This document shows, piece after piece, positions 26,223 to 35,358 of a DNA stretch of 64,000 nucleotides. Each line of letters starts with the position of its first letter. The stretch's first letter is position 1. The translations under genes and the position numbers were made by a program. The DNA is taken from the NCBI RefSeq assembly GCF_000758305.1, contig NZ_CP009458.1:2108001-2172000 (forward strand), written 5' to 3'. The notes beneath the pieces are model-generated. The model saw nothing but the letters and a program-made list of their open reading frames with translations, ran no database searches and was not told the DNA's origin. Source of the DNA: Cedecea neteri. GTDB lineage: Bacteria > Pseudomonadota > Gammaproteobacteria > Enterobacterales > Enterobacteriaceae.

Positions 26223-27293
26223 ATGCGCGTTGCTGATTTTTCCTTTGAACTGCCTGAATCCCTGATTGCTCATTATCCGCAAGCCGAGCGCAGCAGCTGC
26301 CGCTTGCTGTCGCTGGACGGGCCGACGGGCGCATTGGCGCATGGCACTTTCACCGATTTGCTCGACAAGCTCAACCCCGGCGACCTGCTGGTGTTCAATA
26401 ACACCCGCGTTATTCCGGCTCGTCTGTTTGGCCGTAAAGCCAGCGGCGGGAAAATTGAAGTGCTGGTCGAACGAATGCTGGATGATAAACGCATTCTGGC
26501 ACACATTCGCGCTTCTAAAGCGCCAAAACCCGGTGCCGAGCTGCTGCTGGGTGATGATGAAAGCGTACACGCCACCATGGTTGCGCGCCACGATGCGCTG
26601 TTTGAAGTCGAGTTTAACGACGAGCGCGCCGTACTGGATATTCTGAATAACATCGGCCACATGCCGCTGCCGCCGTACATCGACCGCCCGGATGAAGAAG
26701 CAGACCGCGAGCTTTATCAAACGGTTTACAGCCAGAAGCCAGGGGCCGTTGCTGCGCCGACAGCGGGTCTGCACTTTGACGAGCCGTTGCTGGAAAAACT
26801 GCGTAATAAAGGTGTTGATATGGCGTTCGTCACGCTGCACGTTGGGGCGGGGACGTTCCAGCCGGTGCGCGTGGACAGCATTGAAGACCACATCATGCAC
26901 TCTGAGTATGCCGAAGTGCCTCAGGACGTTGTGGACGCAGTGCTGGCCTGTAAAGCGCGGGGCAACCGCGTTATTGCGGTAGGAACCACGTCGGTACGTT
27001 CGCTGGAAAGTGCCGCTCAGGCCGCAAAAAACGACCTGATCGAGCCGTTCTTCGGCGATACCCAAATCTTCATCTACCCGGGCTATCAGTACAAAGTGAT
27101 CGACGCGCTGGTGACGAACTTCCACCTGCCAGAGTCTACGCTGATTATGCTGGTCTCCGCGTTTGCCGGTTATAAAAATACAATGCACGCTTACCACGAA
27201 GCGGTGAAAGCGGAATATCGCTTCTTTAGCTACGGCGACGCGATGTTCATTACTTGTAATCCGCAGGCGATAAACGAACGCCCAGGGGCGTGA
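26223..27293 (+). CDS. queA: S-adenosylmethionine:tRNA ribosyltransferase-isomerase
   Basis: 356 aa. Transfers and rearranges the ribosyl group of SAM onto preQ1 in tRNA to give epoxyqueuosine. Conserved N-terminus MRVADFSFELPESLIAHYPQ, GAVAAPTAGLHF, TLHVGAGTFQPV and the C-terminal YGDAMFI. First gene of the queA-tgt-yajC-secD-secF run; it is separated from tgt by array R4. Confidence 0.97.
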   Translation: MRVADFSFELPESLIAHYPQAERSSCRLLSLDGPTGALAHGTFTDLLDKLNPGDLLVFNNTRVIPARLFGRKASGGKIEVLVERMLDDKRILAHIRASKAPKPGAELLLGDDESVHATMVARHDALFEVEFNDERAVLDILNNIGHMPLPPYIDRPDEEADRELYQTVYSQKPGAVAAPTAGLHFDEPLLEKLRNKGVDMAFVTLHVGAGTFQPVRVDSIEDHIMHSEYAEVPQDVVDAVLACKARGNRVIAVGTTSVRSLESAAQAAKNDLIEPFFGDTQIFIYPGYQYKVIDALVTNFHLPESTLIMLVSAFAGYKNTMHAYHEAVKAEYRFFSYGDAMFITCNPQAINERPGA

Positions 27294-27296
27294 TTG

Positions 27297-27361
27297 CCCC
27301 TCACCCTAACCAGGTCTTCTTTTCCCCCTCTCCCTTCCAGGGAGAGGGCCGGGGTGAGGGT
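27297..27361. repeat. single palindromic repeat R4 inside the queA-tgt operon
   Basis: Compact member of the array family: CCCCTCACCCTAACCAGG opening, CCCTCTCCCTTCCAGGGAGA hairpin, GGGCCGGGGTGAGGG closing. No amplified interior. It begins 3 bp after the queA stop and lies within what is a single operon in E. coli. The hairpin may shape mRNA decay or read-through between queA and tgt. Confidence 0.83.
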
Positions 27362-27445
27362 AACCCACCCCAGCTTATTCCGCCGTGAGCACCGCCCACG
27401 GCGTTAATTGACTCACCAGACTGTTTCTCTGGTGCTGGAGGAAAT

Positions 27446-28573
27446 GTGAAATTTGAATTAGATACCACCGACGGCCGCGCACGACGCGGTCGCCTGGTCT
27501 TTGAACGTGGCACCGTCGAAACCCCGGCTTTCATGCCGGTGGGCACTTACGGCACCGTAAAAGGGATGACGCCGGAAGAAGTTGAAGCCACGGGCGCGCA
27601 GATTATCCTGGGCAATACCTTCCATTTATGGCTGCGTCCAGGCCAGGAAATCATGAAACTGCACGGCGACCTGCATGATTTTATGCAGTGGAAAGGCCCA
27701 ATCCTGACGGACTCCGGTGGTTTCCAGGTGTTCAGCCTGGGCGACATCCGTAAGATCACCGAAGCGGGCGTGCATTTCCGCAACCCGATCAACGGCGATC
27801 CTATTTTCCTCGATCCTGAAAAATCCATGGAAATTCAGTACGATCTGGGTTCCGATATCGTGATGATCTTCGACGAATGTACGCCGTACCCGGCGGACTG
27901 GGATTACGCGAAACGCTCCATGGAAATGTCCCTGCGTTGGGCGCAGCGTAGCCGCGATCGTTTTGATTCCCTTGGGAATAAAAATGCGCTGTTCGGCATT
28001 ATTCAGGGCAGCGTTTACGAAGATTTACGAGATATCTCGGTAAAAGGTCTGGTAGAGATTGGCTTTGATGGCTACGCTGTCGGCGGCCTGGCGGTAGGTG
28101 AGCCGAAGGAAGACATGCACCGTATTCTGGAGCACGTCTGCCCGCAAATCCCTGCCGACAAACCACGTTACCTGATGGGCGTAGGTAAACCGGAAGACCT
28201 GGTTGAAGGGGTACGCCGCGGGATCGACATGTTCGACTGCGTCATGCCAACTCGTAATGCGCGTAACGGTCACCTGTTCGTGACGGATGGCGTAGTGAAA
28301 ATCCGTAATGCTAAGCATAAAGATGACACCGCCCCGCTCGATGCCGAGTGTGATTGCTATACGTGTCGCAATTATTCACGTGCCTACTTGCATCATCTCG
28401 ACCGTTGCAACGAAATACTGGGCGCGCGTCTCAATACCATTCATAACCTGCGCTATTACCAGCGTTTAATGGCTGGTTTACGTCAGGCCATTGAAGAGGG
28501 TAAATTAGACCACTTCGTGACGGATTTTTACGAGCGGACAGGTAAGCCGGTTCCACCTTTGAACGTTGATTAA
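27446..28573 (+). CDS. tgt: queuine/preQ1 tRNA-guanine transglycosylase
   Basis: 375 aa. Exchanges guanine-34 of tRNAs for preQ1. Asp89 in LTDSGGFQVFSLG and the second Asp in DCVMPTRNARNG are catalytic; zinc ligands come from CDCYTC and a later His in YLHHL. GTG start at 27446 with GGAGG upstream (M-K-F-E-L-D-T-T-D-G). Confidence 0.97.
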   Translation: MKFELDTTDGRARRGRLVFERGTVETPAFMPVGTYGTVKGMTPEEVEATGAQIILGNTFHLWLRPGQEIMKLHGDLHDFMQWKGPILTDSGGFQVFSLGDIRKITEAGVHFRNPINGDPIFLDPEKSMEIQYDLGSDIVMIFDECTPYPADWDYAKRSMEMSLRWAQRSRDRFDSLGNKNALFGIIQGSVYEDLRDISVKGLVEIGFDGYAVGGLAVGEPKEDMHRILEHVCPQIPADKPRYLMGVGKPEDLVEGVRRGIDMFDCVMPTRNARNGHLFVTDGVVKIRNAKHKDDTAPLDAECDCYTCRNYSRAYLHHLDRCNEILGARLNTIHNLRYYQRLMAGLRQAIEEGKLDHFVTDFYERTGKPVPPLNVD

Positions 28574-28594
28574 TTTAATAATGAGGGAATTTTA

Positions 28595-28927
28595 ATGAGC
28601 TTTTTCATTTCTGATGCGGTAGCTGCAACAGGTGCTCCATCGCAGGGTAGCCCGTACTCTTTGATTCTTATGCTGGTGGTGTTCGGCCTGATTTTCTATT
28701 TTATGATCCTGCGTCCGCAGCAAAAGCGTACCAAAGAGCATAAAAAACTGATGGACTCCATCTCCAAGGGTGATGAAGTGCTGACCAACGGTGGTCTGGT
28801 TGGCCGCGTAACCAAAGTAGCTGAAACTGGCTACATTGCTATCGCGCTGAACGATACCACCGAAGTGGTTATCAAACGTGATTTCGTAGCTGCCGTTCTG
28901 CCGAAAGGCACCATGAAGGCGCTGTAA
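28595..28927 (+). CDS. yajC: Sec translocon accessory subunit YajC
   Basis: 110 aa single-pass membrane protein that associates with SecDF. The hydrophobic helix is at about residues 19-40 (SLILMLVVFGLIFYFMILRP), followed by QQKRTKEHKKLMDSI and a small cytosolic beta domain. It lies 21 bp after tgt and 27 bp before secD. Confidence 0.97.
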   Translation: MSFFISDAVAATGAPSQGSPYSLILMLVVFGLIFYFMILRPQQKRTKEHKKLMDSISKGDEVLTNGGLVGRVTKVAETGYIAIALNDTTEVVIKRDFVAAVLPKGTMKAL

Positions 28928-28954
28928 TTTTCGTTTTCCCTAAGGGAACTACAC

Positions 28955-30802
28955 GTGTTAAACCGTTATCCTTTGTGGAAGTACATCATGCTGATCGCCG
29001 TACTGGCGATTGGCCTGCTGTATGCGCTTCCCAACCTGTATGGTGAGGATCCGGCAGTTCAGTTAACTGGCGTGCGCGGTGCCGCCGCCAGTGAACAAAC
29101 GCTGATCCAGGTCGAAAACACCTTAAAACAAGAAAATATCACCGCTAAGTCTGTGGCGCTGGAAGAGGGCGCTATTCTCGCTCGCTTCGACTCTACCGAT
29201 ACCCAGCTCCGTGCGCGTGAAGCGCTGATGAGCGTAATGGGCGACAACTATGTCGTGGCGCTTAACCTTGCTCCTGCTACCCCTCGCTGGATGTCGACTA
29301 TCGGTGCGAACCCGATGAAGCTCGGTCTTGACCTGCGCGGCGGCGTCCACTTCCTGATGGAAGTCGATATGGACACAGCGCTGGGCAAGCTCCAGGAACA
29401 AAATATCGATGGCCTGCGCAGCGACCTGCGTGACAAGGGCATTGCTTATACCAACGTGCGTAAAGCCGACAATTACGGCGTAGACATCGTATTCCGTGAT
29501 TCAAGCGCGCGCGACTCTGCAAGAGATTACCTCTCCTCCCGCCATCGCGATCTGGTGTTCTCCAACCAGGGTAGCAATACGCTGCGTGCGGTGATGAGCG
29601 ATGCTCGCCTGAGCGAAGCGCGTGAGTACGCGGTTCAGCAGAACATCAACATCCTGCGTAACCGTGTGAACCAGCTTGGCGTCGCCGAACCGCTGGTGCA
29701 GCGTCAGGGTGCTGACCGCATCGTGGTTGAATTGCCGGGTATTCAGGACACCGCGCGTGCGAAAGAAATCCTGGGCGCAACCGCTACGCTGGAATTCCGC
29801 CTGGTAAATACCAACGTGGATGCCTCTGCGGCAGCGTCTGGCCGCGTGCCGGGTGACTCCGAAGTGAAGCAGACTCGCGAAGGCCAGCCGGTCGTGCTGT
29901 ACAAGCGCGTGATTCTGACCGGGGACCATATCACTGACTCCACGTCCAGCATGGATGAATACAACCAGCCACAGGTAAACATCTCCCTGGACAGCGCTGG
30001 CGGTAACATCATGTCTAACTTCACCAAAGACAACATCGGCAAGCCGATGGCGACCCTCTTTGTGGAGTACAAGGACAGCGGTAAGAAAGACGCGAATGGC
30101 CGTTCCGTCCTGATGAAAGAAGAAGAAGTTATCAACGTGGCGAACATTCAGTCTCGCCTGGGTAACAGCTTCCGTATCACCGGGATCAGCAATCCGAATG
30201 AAGCTCGCCAGCTCTCTCTGCTGCTGCGCGCGGGTGCGCTGATTGCGCCGATTCAGATTGTTGAAGAACGTACCATCGGCCCAACGCTGGGTCTGGAAAA
30301 CATCAAGCAGGGCCTGGAAGCGTGTCTGGCAGGTCTGGTGGTCTCTATCATCTTTATGGTCTTCTTCTATAAGAAGTTTGGCCTGATTGCGACCTCTGCG
30401 CTGCTGGCTAACCTGGTGCTGATTGTGGGGATCATGTCCCTGCTGCCAGGGGCGACGCTGACCATGCCGGGTATTGCGGGTGTCGTCTTAACCCTTGCGG
30501 TAGCGGTGGATGCCAACGTACTGATTAACGAACGTATCAAAGAAGAACTGCGAAACGGGCGTTCGGTACAGCAGGCCATTGATGAAGGCTACAAAGGCGC
30601 GTTCAGCTCCATTTTCGATGCCAACATCACCACGCTTATCAAAGTTATCATCCTGTATGCCGTGGGCACCGGGGCGATCAAAGGGTTTGCTATTACCACC
30701 GGTATTGGCGTTGCGACCTCGATGTTTACCGCAATCGTCGGCACCCGTGCCATCGTGAACCTGTTGTACGGCGGCAAACGCATCAACAAGCTGTCTATCT
30801 AA
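28955..30802 (+). CDS. secD: protein translocase subunit SecD
   Basis: 615 aa, equal to E. coli SecD. RND-related membrane protein that uses the proton gradient to aid late protein export. The first membrane helix is at 9-27, followed by a large periplasmic P1 domain (including LGLDLRGGVHFLMEVDMD), then five helices in the C-terminal third with motifs VDANVLINERIKEELRNG and TGAIKGFAITTGIG. GTG start at 28955, after GGGAAC. Confidence 0.97.
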   Translation: MLNRYPLWKYIMLIAVLAIGLLYALPNLYGEDPAVQLTGVRGAAASEQTLIQVENTLKQENITAKSVALEEGAILARFDSTDTQLRAREALMSVMGDNYVVALNLAPATPRWMSTIGANPMKLGLDLRGGVHFLMEVDMDTALGKLQEQNIDGLRSDLRDKGIAYTNVRKADNYGVDIVFRDSSARDSARDYLSSRHRDLVFSNQGSNTLRAVMSDARLSEAREYAVQQNINILRNRVNQLGVAEPLVQRQGADRIVVELPGIQDTARAKEILGATATLEFRLVNTNVDASAAASGRVPGDSEVKQTREGQPVVLYKRVILTGDHITDSTSSMDEYNQPQVNISLDSAGGNIMSNFTKDNIGKPMATLFVEYKDSGKKDANGRSVLMKEEEVINVANIQSRLGNSFRITGISNPNEARQLSLLLRAGALIAPIQIVEERTIGPTLGLENIKQGLEACLAGLVVSIIFMVFFYKKFGLIATSALLANLVLIVGIMSLLPGATLTMPGIAGVVLTLAVAVDANVLINERIKEELRNGRSVQQAIDEGYKGAFSSIFDANITTLIKVIILYAVGTGAIKGFAITTGIGVATSMFTAIVGTRAIVNLLYGGKRINKLSI

Positions 30803-30812
30803 GGAGTGCGTT

Positions 30813-31784
30813 GTGGCACAGGAATATACTGTTGAACAATTGAACCACGGCCGTAAAGTCTATGACTTTATGCGCTGGGACAACTGGGCCTTCGGCATCT
30901 CCGGCATTCTGCTGATCCTTTCCGTCGCGATTATCGGCGTGAAAGGCTTCAACTGGGGCCTGGACTTTACCGGCGGTACGGTAATCGAAATCGGGCTGGA
31001 AAAACCAGCCGAGCTGGACACCATGCGCGCCGCGCTGCAGAAGGCGGGCTTTGAAGAGCCGCTGGTGCAGAACTTCGGCAGCAGCCGTGACATCATGGTG
31101 CGCATGCCGCCTGCTAAAGGCGAAACCGGCGGCCAGGTGCTCGGCAGCAAGGTTGTGAGCGTGATTAACGAAGCAACCAGCCAGAATGCGGCAGTGAAAC
31201 GTATTGAGTTTGTCGGCCCAAGCGTGGGTGCGGATCTGGCTCAAAACGGTGCGATGGCGCTGCTCGTCGCGCTGCTGTCTATTCTGGTGTACGTAGGGTT
31301 CCGCTTCGAGTGGCGTCTGGCTGCCGGTGTGGTTATCAAGCTGGCGCACGACGTGGTGATTACCATGGGTGTGCTGTCGCTGTTCCACATTGAAATTGAC
31401 CTGACCATCGTCGCGTCGTTGATGTCGGTTATCGGCTACTCGCTGAACGACAGCATCGTGGTTTCGGACCGTATTCGTGAAAACTTCCGCAAGATCCGCC
31501 GCGGGACGCCTTACGAGATCTTTAACGTCTCCCTGACCCAGACGCTGCAAAGGACCTTGATCACTTCCGGTACCACCTTAGTGGTTATCCTGATGCTGTA
31601 TCTGTTCGGTGGGGCGCTGCTGAAAGGCTTCTCCCTGACGATGCTTATCGGTGTCACTATCGGTACCGTGTCTTCTATCTACGTCGCCTCTGCGCTGGCG
31701 TTGAAGCTGGGCATGAAGCGCGAGCATATGCTGCAGCAAAAGGTAGAGAAAGAAGGGGCGGATCAGCCGTCCATTCTGCCGTAA
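30813..31784 (+). CDS. secF: protein translocase subunit SecF
   Basis: 323 aa partner of SecD. Six helices; GLDFTGGTVIEIGL periplasmic motif, then GYSLNDSIVVSDRIRENFRK in the membrane domain with the conserved Asp/Asn pair. GTG start at 30813, 10 bp after secD. A strong terminator follows, closing the operon. Confidence 0.97.
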   Translation: MAQEYTVEQLNHGRKVYDFMRWDNWAFGISGILLILSVAIIGVKGFNWGLDFTGGTVIEIGLEKPAELDTMRAALQKAGFEEPLVQNFGSSRDIMVRMPPAKGETGGQVLGSKVVSVINEATSQNAAVKRIEFVGPSVGADLAQNGAMALLVALLSILVYVGFRFEWRLAAGVVIKLAHDVVITMGVLSLFHIEIDLTIVASLMSVIGYSLNDSIVVSDRIRENFRKIRRGTPYEIFNVSLTQTLQRTLITSGTTLVVILMLYLFGGALLKGFSLTMLIGVTIGTVSSIYVASALALKLGMKREHMLQQKVEKEGADQPSILP

Positions 31785-31802
31785 TAGCGTTAAGCGTTTG
31801 AT

Positions 31803-31836
31803 AAAACCGCAGCCTTAGAGCTGCGGTTTTTTTTCG
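31803..31836 (+). terminator. intrinsic terminator after secF
   Basis: AAAACCGCAG (31804-31813) pairs with CTGCGGTTTT (31821-31830), followed by further T. It ends the queA-secF operon. Confidence 0.92.
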
Positions 31837-31916
31837 CCCGGTGTTTTTCTCCTGACAGTATGGTGTCAGGAGGGGGTCAGTAGACTCGTGGTTACTGACA
31901 ACACTGGAGAAACACA

Positions 31917-32282
31917 ATGAGCACACTCATCAACTGGTTTGAGATCCCCGTTACCGATATGGCGCGAGCGGTCGCTTTTTACCAACGTGTACTGAACGCT
32001 GAATTTCGTCGCGAAACGATAGCTGGCGTGGAGAATGCGGTATTTTCGTATAACCAACCTGCCACCGGCGGCTCTTTGGTGAAGGGGGAGCGGTTTGTGC
32101 CTTCAGAGACAGGCGCGGTGATTTATCTTTATACGCCCGATATCGTTAAAGCATTACAGCAGGTAGAAGTGGCGGGAGGCCGGCTGGATTTTGGTCCGCA
32201 GGTGTTGCCCTATGATATCGGCACGATTGCGTTAATGATCGACAGCGAGGGCAATCGCATCGGGTTGCATCAGCCGGTTTAA
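31917..32282 (+). CDS. VOC (glyoxalase/bleomycin-resistance fold) protein
   Basis: 121 aa. Begins with the typical WFEIPVTDMARAVAFYQRVL; ends with TIALMIDSEGNRIGLHQP, where the Glu/His positions of the fold's metal site often lie. Usual roles are glyoxalase-like isomerisation, dioxygenation or drug binding; nothing here separates them. Good GGAGAAA ribosome site. Followed by a WYL-type regulator 59 bp downstream. In E. coli yajD occupies the secF-tsx interval instead. Confidence 0.87.
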   Translation: MSTLINWFEIPVTDMARAVAFYQRVLNAEFRRETIAGVENAVFSYNQPATGGSLVKGERFVPSETGAVIYLYTPDIVKALQQVEVAGGRLDFGPQVLPYDIGTIALMIDSEGNRIGLHQPV

Positions 32283-32302
32283 GTCTTAATACTGACGCTA
32301 AA

Positions 32303-32330
32303 GCCTGCCGCCCGGGCAGGCCTTATTTTC
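32303..32330 (+). terminator. possible weak terminator between VOC and regulator genes
   Basis: GCCTGCC (32303-32309) pairs with GGCAGGC (32315-32321), followed by TTATTTTC. The T tract is interrupted, so partial read-through into the regulator gene is likely. Confidence 0.4.
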
Positions 32331-32341
32331 CCGGAACGCCC

Positions 32342-33043
32342 ATGAGCCGAAGAGCCGATCGATTATTTCAGATAGTGCAAATCCTTCGCGGCAGGCGGCT
32401 GACGACGGCTGCACAGCTTGCCGAACGGCTGGAGGTCTCGGAGCGAACTATCTACCGCGACATTCAGGATCTCTCCCTCTCCGGCGTGCCGATAGAAGGG
32501 GAGGCGGGCTGTGGCTATCGCCTGCTGGCAGGGTACGATCTTCCTCCGCTGATGCTGACGACCGGAGAAGTTGAGGCGGTGATTGCGGCGCTAAGAATGG
32601 TGCAAACCTGGAGCGGGGAATCGCTGGCCAAATCTGCCGAGTCCGTGCATGAAAAACTCCTCGCTGTGCTCACCCCGGAAAAGCGCCGGGTTGCCGAACG
32701 TAGTCGTATAATTTCGCCTAATTTTAATAAGTTTCCGCAGGTGAAAGCCCGGTTCGATCTGTTTCATGCCGCCATCGACAAATTCCAGGTTGTTCATCTT
32801 CTTTATGAGGATGAAAAAGGGGAATTGACGGAGCGGGATATTCACCCTCTGGGGCTGTCATTTTGGGGAGAGGTCTGGCTGCTGGTGGCCTGGTGCGAGG
32901 CTCGGAATGATTATCGTAGCTTCAGGCTGGATCGCTGCCGGGATATTCATTTAACCGGGCGGGTGTTTCAGGAGCGCCACGATCGTTCTCTGCAGGCTTT
33001 TATTGCGCTTCAGAAGGCCAAAGGCTATCTGCCTGAGAAATAA
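32342..33043 (+). CDS. YafY-family helix-turn-helix/WYL regulator
   Basis: 233 aa. N-terminal HTH_11 domain (RADRLFQIVQILRGRRLTTA ... LEVSERTIYRDI, residues 3-45), a linker with GCGYRLL and PPLMLT, and a C-terminal WYL-type domain with HPLGLSFWGEVWLLVAWCE and YRSFRLDRCRDI (150-210). Such regulators sense small ligands or nucleic acids and often sit next to a VOC gene they control; this is inference here. The start codon has only a weak ribosome site (GGAACG). Stop overlaps the left edge of the terminator shared with tsx. Confidence 0.87.
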   Translation: MSRRADRLFQIVQILRGRRLTTAAQLAERLEVSERTIYRDIQDLSLSGVPIEGEAGCGYRLLAGYDLPPLMLTTGEVEAVIAALRMVQTWSGESLAKSAESVHEKLLAVLTPEKRRVAERSRIISPNFNKFPQVKARFDLFHAAIDKFQVVHLLYEDEKGELTERDIHPLGLSFWGEVWLLVAWCEARNDYRSFRLDRCRDIHLTGRVFQERHDRSLQAFIALQKAKGYLPEK

Positions 33044-33071
33044 AAAAACCGGCCAGTTGGCCGGTTTTTTA
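33043..33071. terminator. bidirectional terminator between WYL regulator and tsx
   Basis: AAAAAACCGGCC, short loop, GGCCGGTTTTTT (33045-33070): A-run and T-run flank a strong stem, serving both convergent genes. Confidence 0.92.
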
Positions 33072-33084
33072 CAGGTGGCGGCGA

Positions 33085-33963
33085 TTAGAAGTTGTAACCT
33101 ACCACGAAGTAGCCGCCCCAGCCGGTTGCGCGAACGGTTTCAGTCATCCAGTTCAGCTGGGTGCCGTCGTTCCACTGGCCGCCGTTATGGAAGTAACGGG
33201 CCACGATGGAGTAGTGCAGGTGATCGTAGTTCAGCGACAGGATGTGGCTGGAAGCGATGGAGTTGCTGGTACGCTGCTTCAGACCGTTAGTGCCGTAGCC
33301 GCTGTCTTTGCCCAGATCTGAACCCCAGTCAAAGTTGGTGAAACCGATATAGCTCAGGTTACCGCCCCACAGGGAGGTAATCGGCACGAAGTATTTCACC
33401 TTGAAACGGTAGCCGTCCCACTCGTTTTCGTTGCTCGCTTTATAGTTCTGCCACTGGTATTTGGCATACACGTTCATCGACAGGCTCATCGGCAGGCCGG
33501 TATCGATGTCGGTACCCAGACCCATGTACCAGGTGCTTTGGCGACCCGTCGCGTTACGGCCCATATCGTAAATGTAGTTGTTCGCGAAGTACCACTCTTT
33601 GAACGGACCAAAGCTCAGGTCGGTCCCGGTCAGCTTATCGATGGAGAAGCGAGGTTCGATTTCCATAAACAGTGGGGAACCGTGGTTCCAGATCCCTTTC
33701 GCCTGGGTGTTACCGCCGAAGAAGACTGGCGCATCCACGTAGCCGTAGAAATCGAACCAGTCTTTTTTGGCGAATGCTTCATATTCCAGGTAGGTATCGT
33801 TGCGCAGCTGAGGCCCGAAACGGGTGTGATAGCTGCCGACAACGTTAACGCTCTGGTGCCACCAGTCGGAGAGGTATTCGCTGTTTTTTGCTTCTTCTGC
33901 GCTGGCAGAGAAAGAGCTGGAAAGCGCCAGAACGGTGCCGGCTGCCAGAATAATTTTTTTCAT
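33085..33963 (-). CDS. tsx: nucleoside-specific channel-forming protein Tsx
   Basis: 292 aa outer-membrane beta-barrel for nucleoside uptake, also a phage/colicin receptor in E. coli. Signal peptide residues 1-22 (MKKIILAAGTVLALSSSFSA, cleavage near SASA-EE). Mature part: SDWWHQSVNVVGSYHTRFGP, NDTYLEYEAFAKKDWFDFYG, C-terminal aromatic FVVGYNF as needed for barrel assembly. ATG 33963 was chosen over 33975 because it begins the canonical MKK signal. Confidence 0.96.
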   Translation of the reverse strand: MKKIILAAGTVLALSSSFSASAEEAKNSEYLSDWWHQSVNVVGSYHTRFGPQLRNDTYLEYEAFAKKDWFDFYGYVDAPVFFGGNTQAKGIWNHGSPLFMEIEPRFSIDKLTGTDLSFGPFKEWYFANNYIYDMGRNATGRQSTWYMGLGTDIDTGLPMSLSMNVYAKYQWQNYKASNENEWDGYRFKVKYFVPITSLWGGNLSYIGFTNFDWGSDLGKDSGYGTNGLKQRTSNSIASSHILSLNYDHLHYSIVARYFHNGGQWNDGTQLNWMTETVRATGWGGYFVVGYNF

Positions 33964-34368
33964 ATTTTTAGCCACTGTTTACGTAATTTTGGTGCGATGC
34001 GGATGTGAGATGTCATCCCTGGCCGCCGGTCTCAGGGGAAGGACCTTTGCAGCGCGACTATTATAGAAATCCCTGCTCACAAAAATATGTTCTATTTCAC
34101 ATTCTTCTCATATGCGTAATCGATTGCGTTCACGTTTGCGCACATTAAAAACGGCGTGATTGTACCTGCTTCGTCAAATTACGCAAACGTATGCCGGGTT
34201 GTTACATCTAAATGTGATGTGGATCACTCTAAGGGCGAAGTGATAATAGTGGGGCTGCTTCACATATTGTGCGGGGCGTGTGAAAGAGTGTGACAAGCTC
34301 TCTCGTCGAAAAATGTCTCTTAGTCATCTTTTTGTTTCATCGCTTTCGGGAGTACGGGGTGGCTTCGA
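33964..34368 (-). promoter_or_regulatory. tsx regulatory region with CRP- and CytR-like sites
   Basis: Part of a 681-bp gap between tsx and yajI. A good CRP site is at 34213-34228 (TGTGATGTGGATCACT). A second CRP-like half (TTTCACATT) lies near 34095. Between them GATTGCG and GTTTGCGCA words near 34125-34142 resemble CytR half-sites. In E. coli tsx is controlled by CRP, CytR and DeoR in this arrangement, so the assignment is by analogy. The rest of the gap (34369-34595) is array R5. Confidence 0.55.
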
Positions 34369-34595
34369 CCCTCACCCCGGCCCTCTCCCAGAGGGAGAGG
34401 GGGAAAACCGCCGATGATTGATTTCCTCTCCCAGAAGAAGAGGGGGGGAAACCGACGATGATCTCTTCCCTCTCCCAGAGAGGTTGAGGGAAAACCAGCG
34501 GCGGGGGATTTTTATTCCCTCTCCCAGAGGGGGAAAACCAGCGATGGGGGATTTTTATTCCCTCTCCCTTTTAGGGAGAGGGCCAGGGTGAGGGT
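34369..34595. repeat. palindromic repeat array R5 (yajI/tsx gap)
   Basis: Opens CCCTCACCCCGGCCCTCTCC, closes GGGAGAGGGCCAGGGTGAGG. The interior is about 55-bp units, each with a CCCTCTCCCAGA core and a GGGGAAAACC(A/G)(G/C)CGATG-type spacer; the last two share the word GGGGGATTTTTATTCCCTCT. Units are imperfect. The array lies downstream of yajI (minus strand) and upstream of the tsx promoter. Confidence 0.85.
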
Positions 34596-34644
34596 AAGAA
34601 GCGAATCTGTGGTTGAAGCGAGCGTTGGGCAAGGAGCGAAAAAC

Positions 34645-35205
34645 TTATTGCGCGGCCATTGGCTGTGCGGCAGAAACTGGCTGAATATCGTGTACGCGCA
34701 CAAACCCTAATTGATCGGGCGTGATACCGGACAGGCGAAGCGGAATCGACACGTCACTCGGGGCGAGGATGCTGGCCGGAGCGTCTATAGATTGTGTTTG
34801 CACGTTAACTTCCTGGAAGTTGTCCGTGGTCCCCTGGATCTGCCCCCATTCCACTTTGCCGCTGAAGGCCGGCAGCGGATCGTTCGATTCCCCCTGAATC
34901 AGCAACGTGGCGCGGGTGCCGTTGGCTTCAGCCGCAACGTTAGTCAGCGACATTTTCAGGTTACCAATCTGGCTGTTAAGGCGTGCAGCCGTGTTTGAAC
35001 CCGGCAGAAGGTAAACGCCGCTGGTCGACTTCGCGTTCAGAGCATTCTGCTGGGTCAGCTTCACCGTTTGCTGGCTAAGTTTGGTCATTTCCTGATTTAA
35101 GGAACCAATTTGACTGCGCATCTGACGTACTTCAGTTTGCTGGGCGCAAGCGGTCAGGCTCATCAGACTTGAAACCAGGATAATTCTTAAGTAAGTCTTT
35201 GTCAT
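34645..35205 (-). CDS. yajI: lipoprotein YajI (DUF3251)
   Basis: 186 aa putative lipoprotein of unknown function. The signal ends in lipobox SLTAC (Cys20 would be lipidated). It is followed by a short coiled region (MRSQIGSLNQEMTKLSQQTV) and a beta-rich domain with GESNDPLPAFSGKVEWGQI and LAPSDVSIPLRL conserved. ATG 35205 with GAGGAAAA upstream; the 35-codon extension to 35310 is not used. Divergent from nrdR. Confidence 0.93.
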   Translation of the reverse strand: MTKTYLRIILVSSLMSLTACAQQTEVRQMRSQIGSLNQEMTKLSQQTVKLTQQNALNAKSTSGVYLLPGSNTAARLNSQIGNLKMSLTNVAAEANGTRATLLIQGESNDPLPAFSGKVEWGQIQGTTDNFQEVNVQTQSIDAPASILAPSDVSIPLRLSGITPDQLGFVRVHDIQPVSAAQPMAAQ

Positions 35206-35358
35206 GGTTGGTTTTTCCTCGTTAAGGTTCGCTGATTTAAGCGTAGTTCTTCGTATTTGGAAAGTCATATTTGACGTCGCAGCGTCGGCGCTGTCTTTGT
35301 ACTCCCGCAACTTCGCGGTAAACTATTGTTCATCTTTATAATCCCAGCAGGAAACGCT

